A stretch of 64,000 nt of DNA from Eutreptiella sp. 'Long Island Sound 2002' (Eukaryota > Euglenozoa > Euglenophyceae > Eutreptiales > Eutreptiaceae). The notes below the pieces were generated by a model, which was not told the DNA's origin, ran no database searches, and was given only the letters and a program-made list of their open reading frames with translations. Made by a program: the position numbers and the translations under genes. The stretch covers positions 8,656,223-8,720,222 of the forward strand of contig OZ038388.1 of NCBI GenBank assembly GCA_964036045.1, in the 5' to 3' direction. Positions 33,801-45,800 of the stretch are shown here, one piece after another. Position 1 is the first letter of the stretch, and the number at the start of each line of letters is the position of its first letter.

Positions 33801-36800
33801 GCCCATCTGGGCTGCGGGAGACACCCCCCACCTGATGCCAGTTGAGCAGGAGTTGCCCTGGCACCCGGTAGCGATGGGGCTGGCTGGCCAAGCCATCCCC
33901 TTTATTGTCGCTGCCTCCCATGCGCACACTCCACCATCCGCTCCATTCTGGTTCCCTGTTCCTATTGCTCTGGTTGTCTGCTGTGCTCGCCCTTGTCCCT
34001 CTTGGTGTGGCTCCCGCGTTCTGTGTGTCTGTGTTGCTCCTCCCCCTGTCTCGTGGTGCTCCCGGGTGACCATGTCGCGCACCCCCTCCTGTCCCACCCG
34101 CCTTCCCCCCCCGTACGAGGATTTCACATCTCCGTACGACGTGGACTGTCCTGGGCGCGGTTGGCTGTTCACGGCCCTGTTGCCACCCCCGTGGCGGGCA
34201 CCTCCCGGCGCGCGGGGCGAAGCCCCCCGCCCTTGTGGAGTACGTGGGCACCTTGTAGAGGGAGGAGGGGGGGGGGGGGTTGCTGATGGCTCGCTCGGCG
34301 TGCGCCGCATTTGGTGGTTGCTGCAGTGCCCGCACCTCATGGTTCCCTTGTGTCTTGTTGTGTGTCCTGTTGGGGCTCGTCTCACTGCCGTGTGTGGGGC
34401 GGCCCTGTGCCCAGTTGTTTTGCTGCTTGCGTTCCTCCCAGTTTCGGGCTCTTTCTTTTTTTTGCTGGCATGCACACTGCTTCTGGTGTGCGGCGCCGGG
34501 GGGGTAGCATGTCGCTCCCTACATCCCATTGTGGCTGTCGGGTTGTCCCACTCGCAGTTTGGTGGTGCCAGGGGCACCGGGCACTTTTGCACATGTCTCC
34601 AAATCTACAAACTGACCTGTGACTGGTGTTCGTTGGTGTTGTTTTGGGGTGAATGTGTTGCGTTGTTGCTCTTTTGCTTTGTGGGCTGCTGAGGGGCTCC
34701 CTGTTTGAGGATTTCACTCCGGGCTGTCCACGCTTCGCAGCTAGGGACTCGTGTGAGTCCGCACCCTGGTTGGTCGTGTGCAGTGACCACCACTGGTTTG
34801 GACGCTGTGTCTCATAAGCGTGCCCAAGGCCCCTGCACTAGACCCTGGTGACAGACTTTAGCTACTCGCGGGCAGTACATGTTTTAGGTCGCTGCCCAAT
34901 GGACAACCGCGTAGCCGGCTGCCAACCCCCCGCAGGGGCGACCCCCTTACTTAGGTTTGGGCTGCCTTCTCTTCCCGGTGTGGTCAAGATGGTGATGGCT
35001 CTTGGGAGTGCATCAGGGAAGCATCCCTTCTATGTTGTGTGTAAGTGCGGCCTTGGTTGTTGCGTGTGTGGTGGTCGCCGTGTTGGCATTGGGGTGTGGG
35101 GTCTTGGGCTCTTGGTGATGCTCCCCCGCCCTCTGTGCCAAGTCAGCCTGGCTGGTTGTGGCTGGGGATAGTATGCGCAAGGTGGGGGCCGTGAAATGGA
35201 GGGGTCTCGCTTCCGAAGGATGATGGCCCAAACCGTGTGTTCGGGGGGTCATAGCCCGTTGTATCCCCCCCACCGGGTACCACACGGGCATCTGGTGCCC
35301 CGGGGCTTGGCTGCTTTCACCTGTATGTCCGTTGCCTTTTACATTTCTTTAATTGGAGGGTTTTGCTTTGGTTCCCACATCGTCGTCCCAGTGCAATGAT
35401 CGCTGCTTCCGATCTCTTCACGCTCGTGTTTGCCTACAGTCCCAAGCGGCTATGCAGGGAATCGACAGCGGAATCCCGTGTGCTCTATGCGGAAGACGCG
35501 CTGCTTCCCTTTCATTCGCATACTTTCATGCCTTGCCGACTTGTTGAATTGCTGTGTGTGGGAGGGGGGAGGGGCTAAAGAAAATGCAAAACACGCTTTG
35601 TTCTGCATAATAGTGCACAACTTCCACACTTTTTGTTCTCAGAAAACCGTCTTAGCGTCTGTGGCACCTAAAAAGCCTGTGTTTTCTCTGGAAATTGAGC
35701 TGCAGTGGGTAAAAGAACTGGGGAAAAAAAGGAACAAAAACGATTCCCACTCCCGTGCACTCCGCTCCTCCTGACTCTGATGCGGCAGGGGGCCATGCGT
35801 GCAGTAGCACAGGGTCCAGGGCATAGGAGCAACCGTGGCCCAGGGGCATATGGGGCACAGGGGTACTGCGGTGCAGGAATGCAAAGGCACAGGACGGGGA
35901 CAAAGATGTCAAGGCTAATTGGCCTCAGGGCGCAAAGGCATTAGCCTTACACAATACCGGCACATGAGACATGAAGGCACAGGGAGGCCAAAGGAAAAGC
36001 GTATGGAGGCCAAAGCGCAAACGAGAGGGCTGAGGACACAGGCAGACCGAGGCATACAGGGGGGGGGGGGGGGAGTTTGCCAGGGGACAATTTCGGCGGG
36101 GATAATTTCGACAGGGGGAAAATTTCGCCACCTCCAGGAAGCCTGAGGCTTGTTGTCATATACTAGTGGGCTCTGGATGATCCCTGTTATTTCTTGGTGG
36201 GCTCTCGATGGTTCCTGTTATTTCCTGGTGGACTCTGGATGGTTCCTGTTATTTCCTGGTGGGCTCTGGATGGTTCCTGTTATTTCCTGGTGGGCTCTGG
36301 ATGGTTCCTGTTATTTCCTGGTGGGCTCTGGATGGTTCCTGTTATTTCCTGGTGGGCTCTGACGATCTGAAGCGCAAGCCTGACAAGTGACAACCATGGA
36401 CACAAAGGGACCAGTATGAGGATGCAACATGTTTTGCATTACAGGCTTGCAAGTTTGCTGTTTCCAGAGATAATGGGTCACGCGACAGCAAAACTGAAGG
36501 TGGCGTTCTCTTGATACCGACCAATGGCGATTTTTTTTTTTCAAAACCTGGGGCAACACGGCATTCCAATGCATTCCGGGCACAACCACTGCATGAAAAA
36601 CATCCCTGGTCCCTTCTCTCTGCTTGGTACACCGCTGCGCATGTCTGAATTCACAGTACTCACCTGTCACACGCTGCAAAAATTTCGCCAGGGGGAAAAT
36701 TTCGCCACTTTTCTTAACGGCGAAATTTTCCCCGCAAAATTCTCCCCTCCCGAAATCCCCCCCCCCCCCTGTACGGGCCGTGACCCACAAAACACACGAG

Positions 36801-39800
36801 AGCGGCGAAAACACACCAGCCCTTCTTTGAAGATTGCGTCGACTGCCAGATGCTGCAGGAGGCGGCAGTGAAGAAGGGGCTGGTACTGATGGCACGGGCG
36901 GTGGCACAAGACTCACCGGTGCGGCCGGAGACGTTGGAACAGGTCCAGGGGGCGAAGTGGGCATGCGCTGCAACGGAATCGGTGGTGAGTGATTCAGGAC
37001 CAGGGAGGGCACAAACAGAGCATTGAAAATGGTGGGCGGGATGAGAGGAGGAGGAGGGAGAAGTGAAGGGGTGGGGGTACTCAGGATTGAATCAGGGCCC
37101 CCGAAAAGTTTACTTGGGGATGGCGGGGGGGGGCTTGGGGCCCCTCTTCCAGCCCCCCCCCCCCCCCTTGGAGGGGGCTCCAATGGCTGGCTCTCTTTTT
37201 TCCATATTTTTCACGGATATTTCGAAACATTGGTTTCTCATATCACATCGCAAAACTGCCTTGCCAATTGTTGGAGCCTTAGTTAACTGCCGCATACCCC
37301 TTGCCAAACTTGAAATGCAGGCCCAGACTTCTGCAAACCCAGTCACAATGCAGCACTTTGACATTGTTGGAGGCAAGATTTCAGGCATTTGCATTCAGGA
37401 AATAAGCTTGCGGCCCTTGGAGCACCTTTCCGCAACACCCCCCCCAAATTTTGCGGGGGCACCAAGGGCCCTGCCCATCCCCCCCCCCTCCGAAAAGTAA
37501 AATTTTCACCAGCCCAGCCGTATGTTATTGGCACCATGTTTAAAGGGGCTCACACCTGCACAGTTGACAGCATTGTTTACGAGCACTATGCGCTCTCATG
37601 CGGGGCAACCCCTCCACAGGGGCGCCTTGTGGAGGTTTGTACCTCCATGCAGAGGCACGCTTGCCTCCCCATGGGGGGCTTGTGCCTTCATGCAGAAGAC
37701 TTGACCCATGCTTGTGGAGGGTGTGCATCATTGCGGAGGGACCGTGCCCATCATGGTGTGGCTTCCCTTCACCGTGATACCAATGTCCAGAATGCCACTT
37801 GGGAGGGGATTGCATGACTGCCATGTTTCTAGTGTGCTGCACAGTGAGGAAGTGCTACACAAGGCCAGCCCCTGGTTGTCACTGCTCACCGAGGCATGCA
37901 CCTCACAACCTACACGTTGTTCGCAAGCAAAGAAGACATTGGGGCCAAAATCAACGACCCTCTAGACACATTCAACAAAGCCTGTAGAGGGAACAACCTG
38001 TAAGGTAGTGAACCACTCTCTACGAAGCAAAAACGGAAGGTGGCAAGCAGGGATTCCTCAAGACAAGGAGGAAGGAGTCCCTCAAGACGAGGAGGAAGAA
38101 TTGGATTGGATGGGATTGGACAGTGCCATCTTTGCGGTGCATCCAATCTCAACACAATTCAACAACCACCGAAAATGATCCACACCGCAATGCCACATCG
38201 CCACCCTACCGTACCACCATCTACTGATTTCTGATTATCATCCACTCTACCAACTGCTCTACTCATGCACCATGTGGGCCGAATCAGAAATTGTTCGATG
38301 GAGTGCCAAACTATTTGTGAAATGTGAGGCCTTGAGGGCACCACTACTCAATATGCACCGAAGCTCAAGAATGTCAGTGTAGCTGAGATTAACAATAACA
38401 TACGAAGTTAAGTTGCTGAACGCAACACAACACAAAAAGCATTGCCAATTGTCAGTTGTATGTGCACACACCCAATTGGCATGAAAGGTGGGCAAACCAT
38501 GAACACTTGGTTTATAGCCATGAATGCCATTGCTTGTCTGGCAGCTTGACTAGGATTGCTGGAGACACCCACCATGTCAAACAAAGCTATAACTTCCAAG
38601 GGGTTTCGATAGAAACTTCATATTCTTTGGGTCATGTTCACACCCATCTAACAGTGGATACAGCGCGCTCTTTTCTGTAGGCCGCAAGCTGCAAACTCTT
38701 CTCACCATGTATGTAGCACTGGTGAGCCAGAATGCTTGCACAGGTGAGACGACCCCCATAGACGACCCCAGACAGACCCTTGACAAATGGGTTAGATGTA
38801 GAAAGCTGGCAAACGATGTTCACAATGAGATGCTACTGACAATGTTTGGGCTTGTGCATTTGTGGTCATTATGACTCCAAGCATGTAAAATAGCCCGCAC
38901 CAAATGTGAAATTAACACAAGTTCATACGAAAATTGCACAAAACTCATGTGGAATTCATGTAAAGCTCATTTCCCGCCGCATTTGTGGTTTGTGAGGCAG
39001 TTCATCCTTGTCAAAAGTATGGGTCTACAGAGTTGCAATAGAAATAATGTTCCCTCTGGGCTTCTCTTCAAAGTCAGGCGTAATGTATCCAATCCCAACA
39101 GTCTGGCGTTGGCAGAACGCCCCTCCGCCTTGCCCCCCCCCCCCCCCCATGCGCGCGCCACGGCTACAAATAGCAAGTAAATAGTACATCCCTCGCACAC
39201 CAGGGGGCTGGAACAAAGTGCGGCACCAAAGCGCGAGAACCATTGTAAGTATCGTGCCATTGAGGCTTCTGGGCCACTGCATGGCTGGGCGTCATGCATG
39301 CAGCACGGCAGCACCCAGGGAATGGAGTTGCACTGCGCCGGCACTCAGGTCTCGCGTCTTCAGGATGGGAAATTTTGTGGAACTTTTTCTGTGGTTTGTG
39401 CGCTATTGTGACCACCCGGTAGAGGACGTAGTTTTGGAAAAAAAAACTTGTGTTTTCCAATTTTGGCGTGGGTGTTTGGGTCTATGGTCGCATGACCCAC
39501 CCTACCATTGCCCCCCCCCCCCCCCCCCCAAGGCACTGCATGCCAGCACCGCATACTGGTCCCTCACAGCTCCGGGCTTTCCGCCCTCCCAACCCAATGC
39601 GCTGCTGCCTGAATTGGCGCCACCGACTGTCCTGTCGTCCAAAATGTGCACAAAGGCCTTTGCATGTCACAGACCGCGGGTCCCGTCGGATGGCCGTGGC
39701 AGTGCAGTGACATTCCCCAAAGGCCCACTCAAGTATCCCACGGTGCGCCCATCGTGTCACACACCTGCAGCTGCGATGGGACCGGGCGCTGCGATGGTGG

Positions 39801-42800
39801 GGGCCCCTGCAGCGGCGGGGCGGACCTGGGACCCGGATGGGGCGATTGATAGCGCCCAGGGCCCCGCCTGCTCTCTTGGTCGGAGTCGGACTCCAGGTCC
39901 ACGTTGGCCCCCCCGCGGCCACCCTCCTGGTCGCTGGGGTCGCCGGGTCGGCTGCGGGCCGTACTGCCATCACTGAAGAGACACATGGGCCTGGCGCGCA
40001 CAACGCTCACCCCCACGATCCCCAGCACCACACACACAACGACCCTCAACAACAACACACAACCACCACAGTCAAGCGGAACAACCAAACACGACCCCAC
40101 CCCAGTCATACAGGGCTGCTGCCTATGAAGGTCCTGGACGCTTATGCGAAGGGATGGGAAGGGGTTAGCGGGTGGGCGGGCTGGGGGGGGGGGGGGGGCA
40201 ATAGCGCAGGCAGTCAGCCAGTTCTAAGCTCAATCATAGAGGGAAATCCCGCACTGCACATGCACCGGGTGCACGCCGTGCAGGCACCGTGTACAGGCCG
40301 GCAGGGGTTTTGAACAAACCCTGGGCGGATGGTCTTTCCTCGGAGCCCATAAATTTGTTGCAGCCTGGAGCCTTGTGGAGTGCTTGCTGTTGCTTGCTGT
40401 GAACTCTTTAAGGTTCACGGTAGTGTGGGTAGGGCTGGGCCATGCTTCCTCCTTTGCACATTTCAAACCGTTGGTTGTACACCGCATGCTTTGATGTATT
40501 GTCTTGTCGTGACCAAAAAGCCTGACTTGATAAGCCTTGGGCAATGCTCATCCTGCGGCGCGGAATTGGGGTAATTGTCATGGGACAGGGAGAATGGTAC
40601 CCTTTGTGAACCGTACTTTTGAATGGGGAGTGGTGGTCGCAACGTTTCTGTCCGTTTTGGGTATAGTGCCTCGCCGTCGTGCCCGTTTGACCTCCTTCCT
40701 GCACCCAAAATTGAGGAACACGAATGCGGTGCTGATTACCCCACAGCCAATGACCCTTAACCTGTGGCGCCTGTGGCGCGCAGCATGCCCTCGAAGCCAC
40801 GTGTGAACTGCAAACCCCCCGAATGAGGACATCATCACAGCTCACTGAGTGTACCTCCCGTCGTGATGCACCACGTCGCCGGGCATTGAGCCCGGCATGA
40901 GGCCTCCCCACTGCGGCACGTTCTGTTGTTTGGCATTCTTGTCCCGCTGCCGTCGTCGGCACCAGCACCAGCACCAGCACAGGGCGAGGCCCACCACAAT
41001 CACGACCACCGCCATGACCACAATGGCCAGCACCGCCGGGAAAAGAGGCAGCCCAAGGATCAGCTGCTCGTCTTCCAGCGCCGGCTCCGTCATAGTGGGA
41101 GATGTGGTGGCCGCGGTCGTGGCGGTGGGCGTTGCTGTGGGCGTTGCCGCGGGCTTCGTGGGGATCAAGCGCAGCTGCTGGTCCTTGACAACGAGATTCG
41201 GTTCGGTGTCAGCGACAGCGCTGACCCACCGGAACTTGAAGTCCTGCGCATCCAACGCACGGAATGACACCCGATGCAAACCCAATGGAACCGCGTTCGG
41301 CAGCTGTTGGGGGGGTACACCTACGTGTACGTGGTCATGGACGTCTGCACTCGGCACGCGATGCAATGGCTCCGTTGGATTTCGCAAGATCAGTACAGGC
41401 CACAGCTTACCGTTACCGGGGGAAAGGGGGGGAGGGGGGGGATGGCAGCCTGGGCTCCTCCGCCTGACCCACCCACCCACCCATCCACACACCCACATCA
41501 GAAAGTGTGTCCTCAGGAAAAAAATGAAATTTATCAAAGGGGCCCGAAATTAGAGGTGGATTTTAGGTGCCCCCCGCGACCCTTGTAATCCCCCCCCTAA
41601 TGTCAGGCCGGTTGCCCCCATGGGGGGGGGGGGGGGTCACCAAGTGATGGTCCCCCCCAACCCCAGTCCGGGTGTAACCTAACGAAAATTTTTCTTCGGC
41701 GCCTAGTGTTTCCTACGCTTTTTTGGGCGAAGAGACGGTCTCCCCCATGGGGGGGGGGGGGGGTTGCAAGGGGTGGGGGGATTACGGGGGGGGGGGGGTA
41801 CAAAAACTTTTTTTCGGCCTCTGACCCACCCACCCCAGCCCCCCAGTACAGGTCACGGTCGCCACTCCGCCGTGGCCTGGATCAGTAGCAAGCACGTGCT
41901 GCACGTGATACCGACGTGCACGCGCGCATATACTTAAGTACGACTCATGTCGACGGACCCGATACGCCCCCTATGTCATGATGGGCAACGTCCCCCGACG
42001 AAACAAAGGCCCAGGTACAGAAGCAAAAAGCCGCTGCACCGATCGATTGGCATGATACGTTGCTTTCACCCGCCTTGACCCGAGGCCGCACCTCCACGCA
42101 CACCAAAGGCCCCGTGCCTACAGCACCTACAACCTCACATCAGAGCCCCTTGCACTGACCTAGTCGCCGCTGCTGGAGCAAGGGCAATGGCAGGCGTACG
42201 TGGTGGAGCAGGCGCAGAGGCACAGAGCAAGGGCAAGTGGGCTTCCCAAAGGCGGGCACATCCGCAGCACAGACGCAGGTTCGCGAAAGAAAATTGCAAA
42301 AAAAGATAATTCCTAATGTACCAATTAGGAGAAATGTATAGATTAAAGCTTCCATAAAATTCTAAAATAAAAATAATTACTTTACACATCCTTTAAAAAA
42401 GATTAAATTAAACTAGCAGCAGGGACCGGAGCCAAGGGGGAGGGCTGGCAGCAAGGTCCAAGGACACGGCACAAGGCCCACACACTGCGAACCTCCGGTG
42501 CTGTTGGCGTAGGCCGGTTGGCCGTGGGGGCGTTCTCGCACAGCGCCAGTTATTACGTTGCTGATCCTGGGAACACCCCTGAAAACCGCCCCCCTACAGA
42601 AGATCAATTCAAAACCGCATCGGGGGTGCAGAATTCAGGACCCTGGGACCCGTGGCTACCGGCGGTGAAAAGCAGCCGACTTTTCTCACAGCGCGCGCAC
42701 GGCGCACGGTGCGCCGCCCCCACAGCAGGCAAGGCACGGCCCCCTCATCCCCGGCCTCACCCTCTTCCCCGGCGGATCATCGGGAAGGGGGCCCCGAAAC

Positions 42801-45800
42801 ACCACAAAGCCCATCTCCCGGGCAGGAGGCAGGCACCAGGAACACCCGCAGACATGCTCCCACACCTCCTTCGCCACAACGCTGTCCGGCGACGCCCATG
42901 ACATGAGCAGCACGTCCTCGGCGAGAGCCCCCTCCGCCTCGACCCGCAGCTGCACCTCCGCCGCCGGGCCCCGCCGCCGGACGGTCCCGTTGATGTGCAG
43001 CCACGGGCCACCGGCCCCCGCGGGGCCGCTCTGGACGCCCGCAAAGACCAGCGTCACGTTCGGGCCCAGGGCCAGATCGCCGCCCACGCGCATCGGGCCG
43101 TCCCGCAGGTCCAGCGCGAGGGTGCCCTCCAGAAGTGCCAGGCTCGTCCCGGCGACGCCGTAGCCCTCGAGCCGCGGCGGCGCCTGCAGGAGCGGGGCTG
43201 CCGTGAGGGGCCGCAGGACGCGGCGCGCGCGCGCGGCCGTCGGCCCCCCGCACTCGTCGCCGCACAGCGTGACGGCCGCCCGCACCTCCGCGTCGCGCAG
43301 CGTCAGGGTGCCGCCGGGGCGCACGCGCACGGCCCCGGCGCCGGCGACGCGGGAGGACACCGTCGCGGGGGCGCGGACGGTGAGGAGCGCGTTCTCCGCC
43401 AGCGCCACGGGGCCCGTGACGTTGACGCGGCTGCCGCTCGCCCCTGAGACGAGGGTGAGAGACGCGTCGGGGCGCAGCTCCACGCGGTCGACGAGGAGGT
43501 CGCCGCCGTCCAGACGGACCTCCGAGGGCCCTGCCTCCGGGACCGTGAGACTGTCCAGGGCCACGTCCGTCGCGAGGCCGAGCTGCGGGACGCCGTTCAG
43601 AGAGACCGCACGGATCGCGCGACACTCGGGGGCGGCGCCCGCGGGCAACAGCCGCACGGCCTCGGGCGCGTGCTGCAGCCGCAGCCGCCCCGCGGCGTCC
43701 AGCGCGGCGCGGCGCACGGGGGCGGCGGACCGCAGGCGGTAGCACGCGGTGAAGGCCCGCAGCCGCACGGTGGCCGCGGCCGATGTGCCGCGGGCGGTCT
43801 GCACGACGACGCTCAGGGACGCGGCGGCGCTGGGCAGGGGCGGCGTCGCGTTGTACGAGCAGACGATGCGGTTGTGCGCGATGTCGTGGACGTCGCTGAA
43901 CTCCCTGAGGACACCCACACCGCCACTCAGGCCCCCGGTCATCGATGCGGCTACGGCTGTTCGACGCGCGCTCTCAGTGGCCCACCGGGGGCCCGCCTGC
44001 GCGGGGCAGGACGCAGACCCCCCCCCCCTAAACTGACAGTTGCCGCAAGGCCCCTCGGAGGGAAGGGGGAAGGAGCGGGCGTCCCAAGAAAGGTGGGGGT
44101 GGGGGGTCAGAGGGGGGGGAAGGGGGGGCAAGTGGAAGAGGATGGGGATTGGAGACGGGGACCCGATGACCTTCTGTAACTAAGGGTGGCCGGAGGCCAG
44201 GGAGGAGGAGGGGGAGGGGGGGGGGGGTCCGCTTCTCCAGTCCGAGCAGGCGGGCCTCTTTGGGGGGGGGGGGGGCTGAGACTAATCAAACAACAGAAAA
44301 CTGCAAACCAGAGGTAATGCACTCCATTGAGTGTTTGTGGAACACAATTGTCGAAGAGTCCAGGTCATCAACCCATGGGGTCTAGGGATGTTCCACAGAG
44401 ATGTGAAGGAGTCTTTGAATAGGCTTTCAAAGTTGGGTCACCATGAGGACTTGGCAAGAGGTGGTGGGAAGCACTGGTTGCCAATCATTTGGGAAGTTCG
44501 CAAATGAGCGTCATTTGCAAGAAAACCTGCATACACAAGGCGTTCCAAAAGAATTCCAAAAGCTCTGTCTTCTAATATCTAATTTCTAAAAAGTGATTGT
44601 CTTAAACTTCTAGTTTGAACAATCTTTGGTTTCTTGCAGGTCTCTAGGGCTTGGTTGCCAAAAATAGCAGTAGTGGTAGTAGTAGAGGATTCTACCACCA
44701 ACATCATAGAACCCTCCCTCCGAACACCACCACCAGATATACGCACATACCGTGAGGCATACGTGCATCTTTGTTCTCTGCGCCAAACCCGGCTGAACCT
44801 CAAGACACACACTGTGTCTGAAACAGAAAACAGAACATCATGTCTGACTACATTTATTCAGACATGATTTTGGGGGTTGGCCAAGATGAGGCCAGCGTAG
44901 CCTGCTGACCGGCGCCGGTGTTCAAGGTTGAAGCCTGCACTATTTAGGGGGTGCCTACCGCATGAAATCTTCGCGACCCCCTGTCAAGTTGCACTGCAGA
45001 TGCGGAACATGTGCACAACAATTGACATGTTGTGTGTCTGCAACATATGGGTGTGTGTCGCAGATATAAAATCACCCAAAACGTCTGGTACTGGGGGTAA
45101 CCCTCGGGATCAAGGTTCAGAGCGGTGCACTTCTACAATTGTCCCACAAATGACTCTGGTAGCGGACCTGACACGCGGTGATAATGAGCGGAGTCCGATC
45201 CCGGATTCTGCAGTCGGCAAGTGCCACACAGTCCGGGGGCTCTCGGGGCACAGAAGACGGAAGACCGACGCGCATGGCAGGCGCCCCGTGAGCCCCGGAC
45301 GTGCCGCAGGATGACAGGCTGACGGCGGCAGCAGCACGCACGATCCCATACGACGGGGTGGGGGGGGGGGGGGGCACGCACATTCCATCGGTCCCTCCGT
45401 CGCGCAGTACCCCGCCCCTCTCTCCTCGCGACAGCAGCGGTAAACGCACTGATCGACGGAGACGACAACGACCGTTGCTCTGACGGAGGGCGGTGGTCGC
45501 GCGCCCCGGACTGCGCGGAGGACTGGGCGAGGGGGTCCCCGGCAGGAAATCGCTTGAGGGGGAGGGGGGGTTACCCCCCCTCCCCCCTCCCCACTGCACT
45601 GACTCTACCCCAAAGGCATTCCCATACCCCAACACCAGCCCCGACCGCATTTCCAACCGCCAGAAACCGCCTCCCCCAACCGCATTCACATCCCCTGTGG
45701 CCGCTCTGCAACCGCTCTGGGGCTGCCCCGATGGCCCCCCTCCCCTTCAAGCAAAGCCCTGGTCCCGGGTGGCGCAGATCGTGACCGAGCAACAACGTCC

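Noticed and set aside
33493-34592. Minus-strand frames of about 280 codons
   Set aside because: They run through dispersed repeat R3 and GT-rich DNA, overlap each other in two frames, and have no domain.
39482-40109. Separate small membrane-protein gene with its own ATG (39986) or a hydrophobic start (40109)
   Set aside because: The upstream hydrophobic stretch is G/T-rich low-complexity DNA. The credible part joins in phase to the receptor as exon m.
42140-42355. Intact plastid-type gene
   Set aside because: The PsbT reading frame has an extra T, and the matching region ends abruptly in GC-rich intron DNA.
42777-43745. Alternative frame of 322 codons in receptor exon k and plus-strand frames at 43203-44179
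   Set aside because: Arg/Ala/Pro-rich shadows. The chosen frame alone has the IPT end, the solenoid pattern and phase-compatible splice sites.
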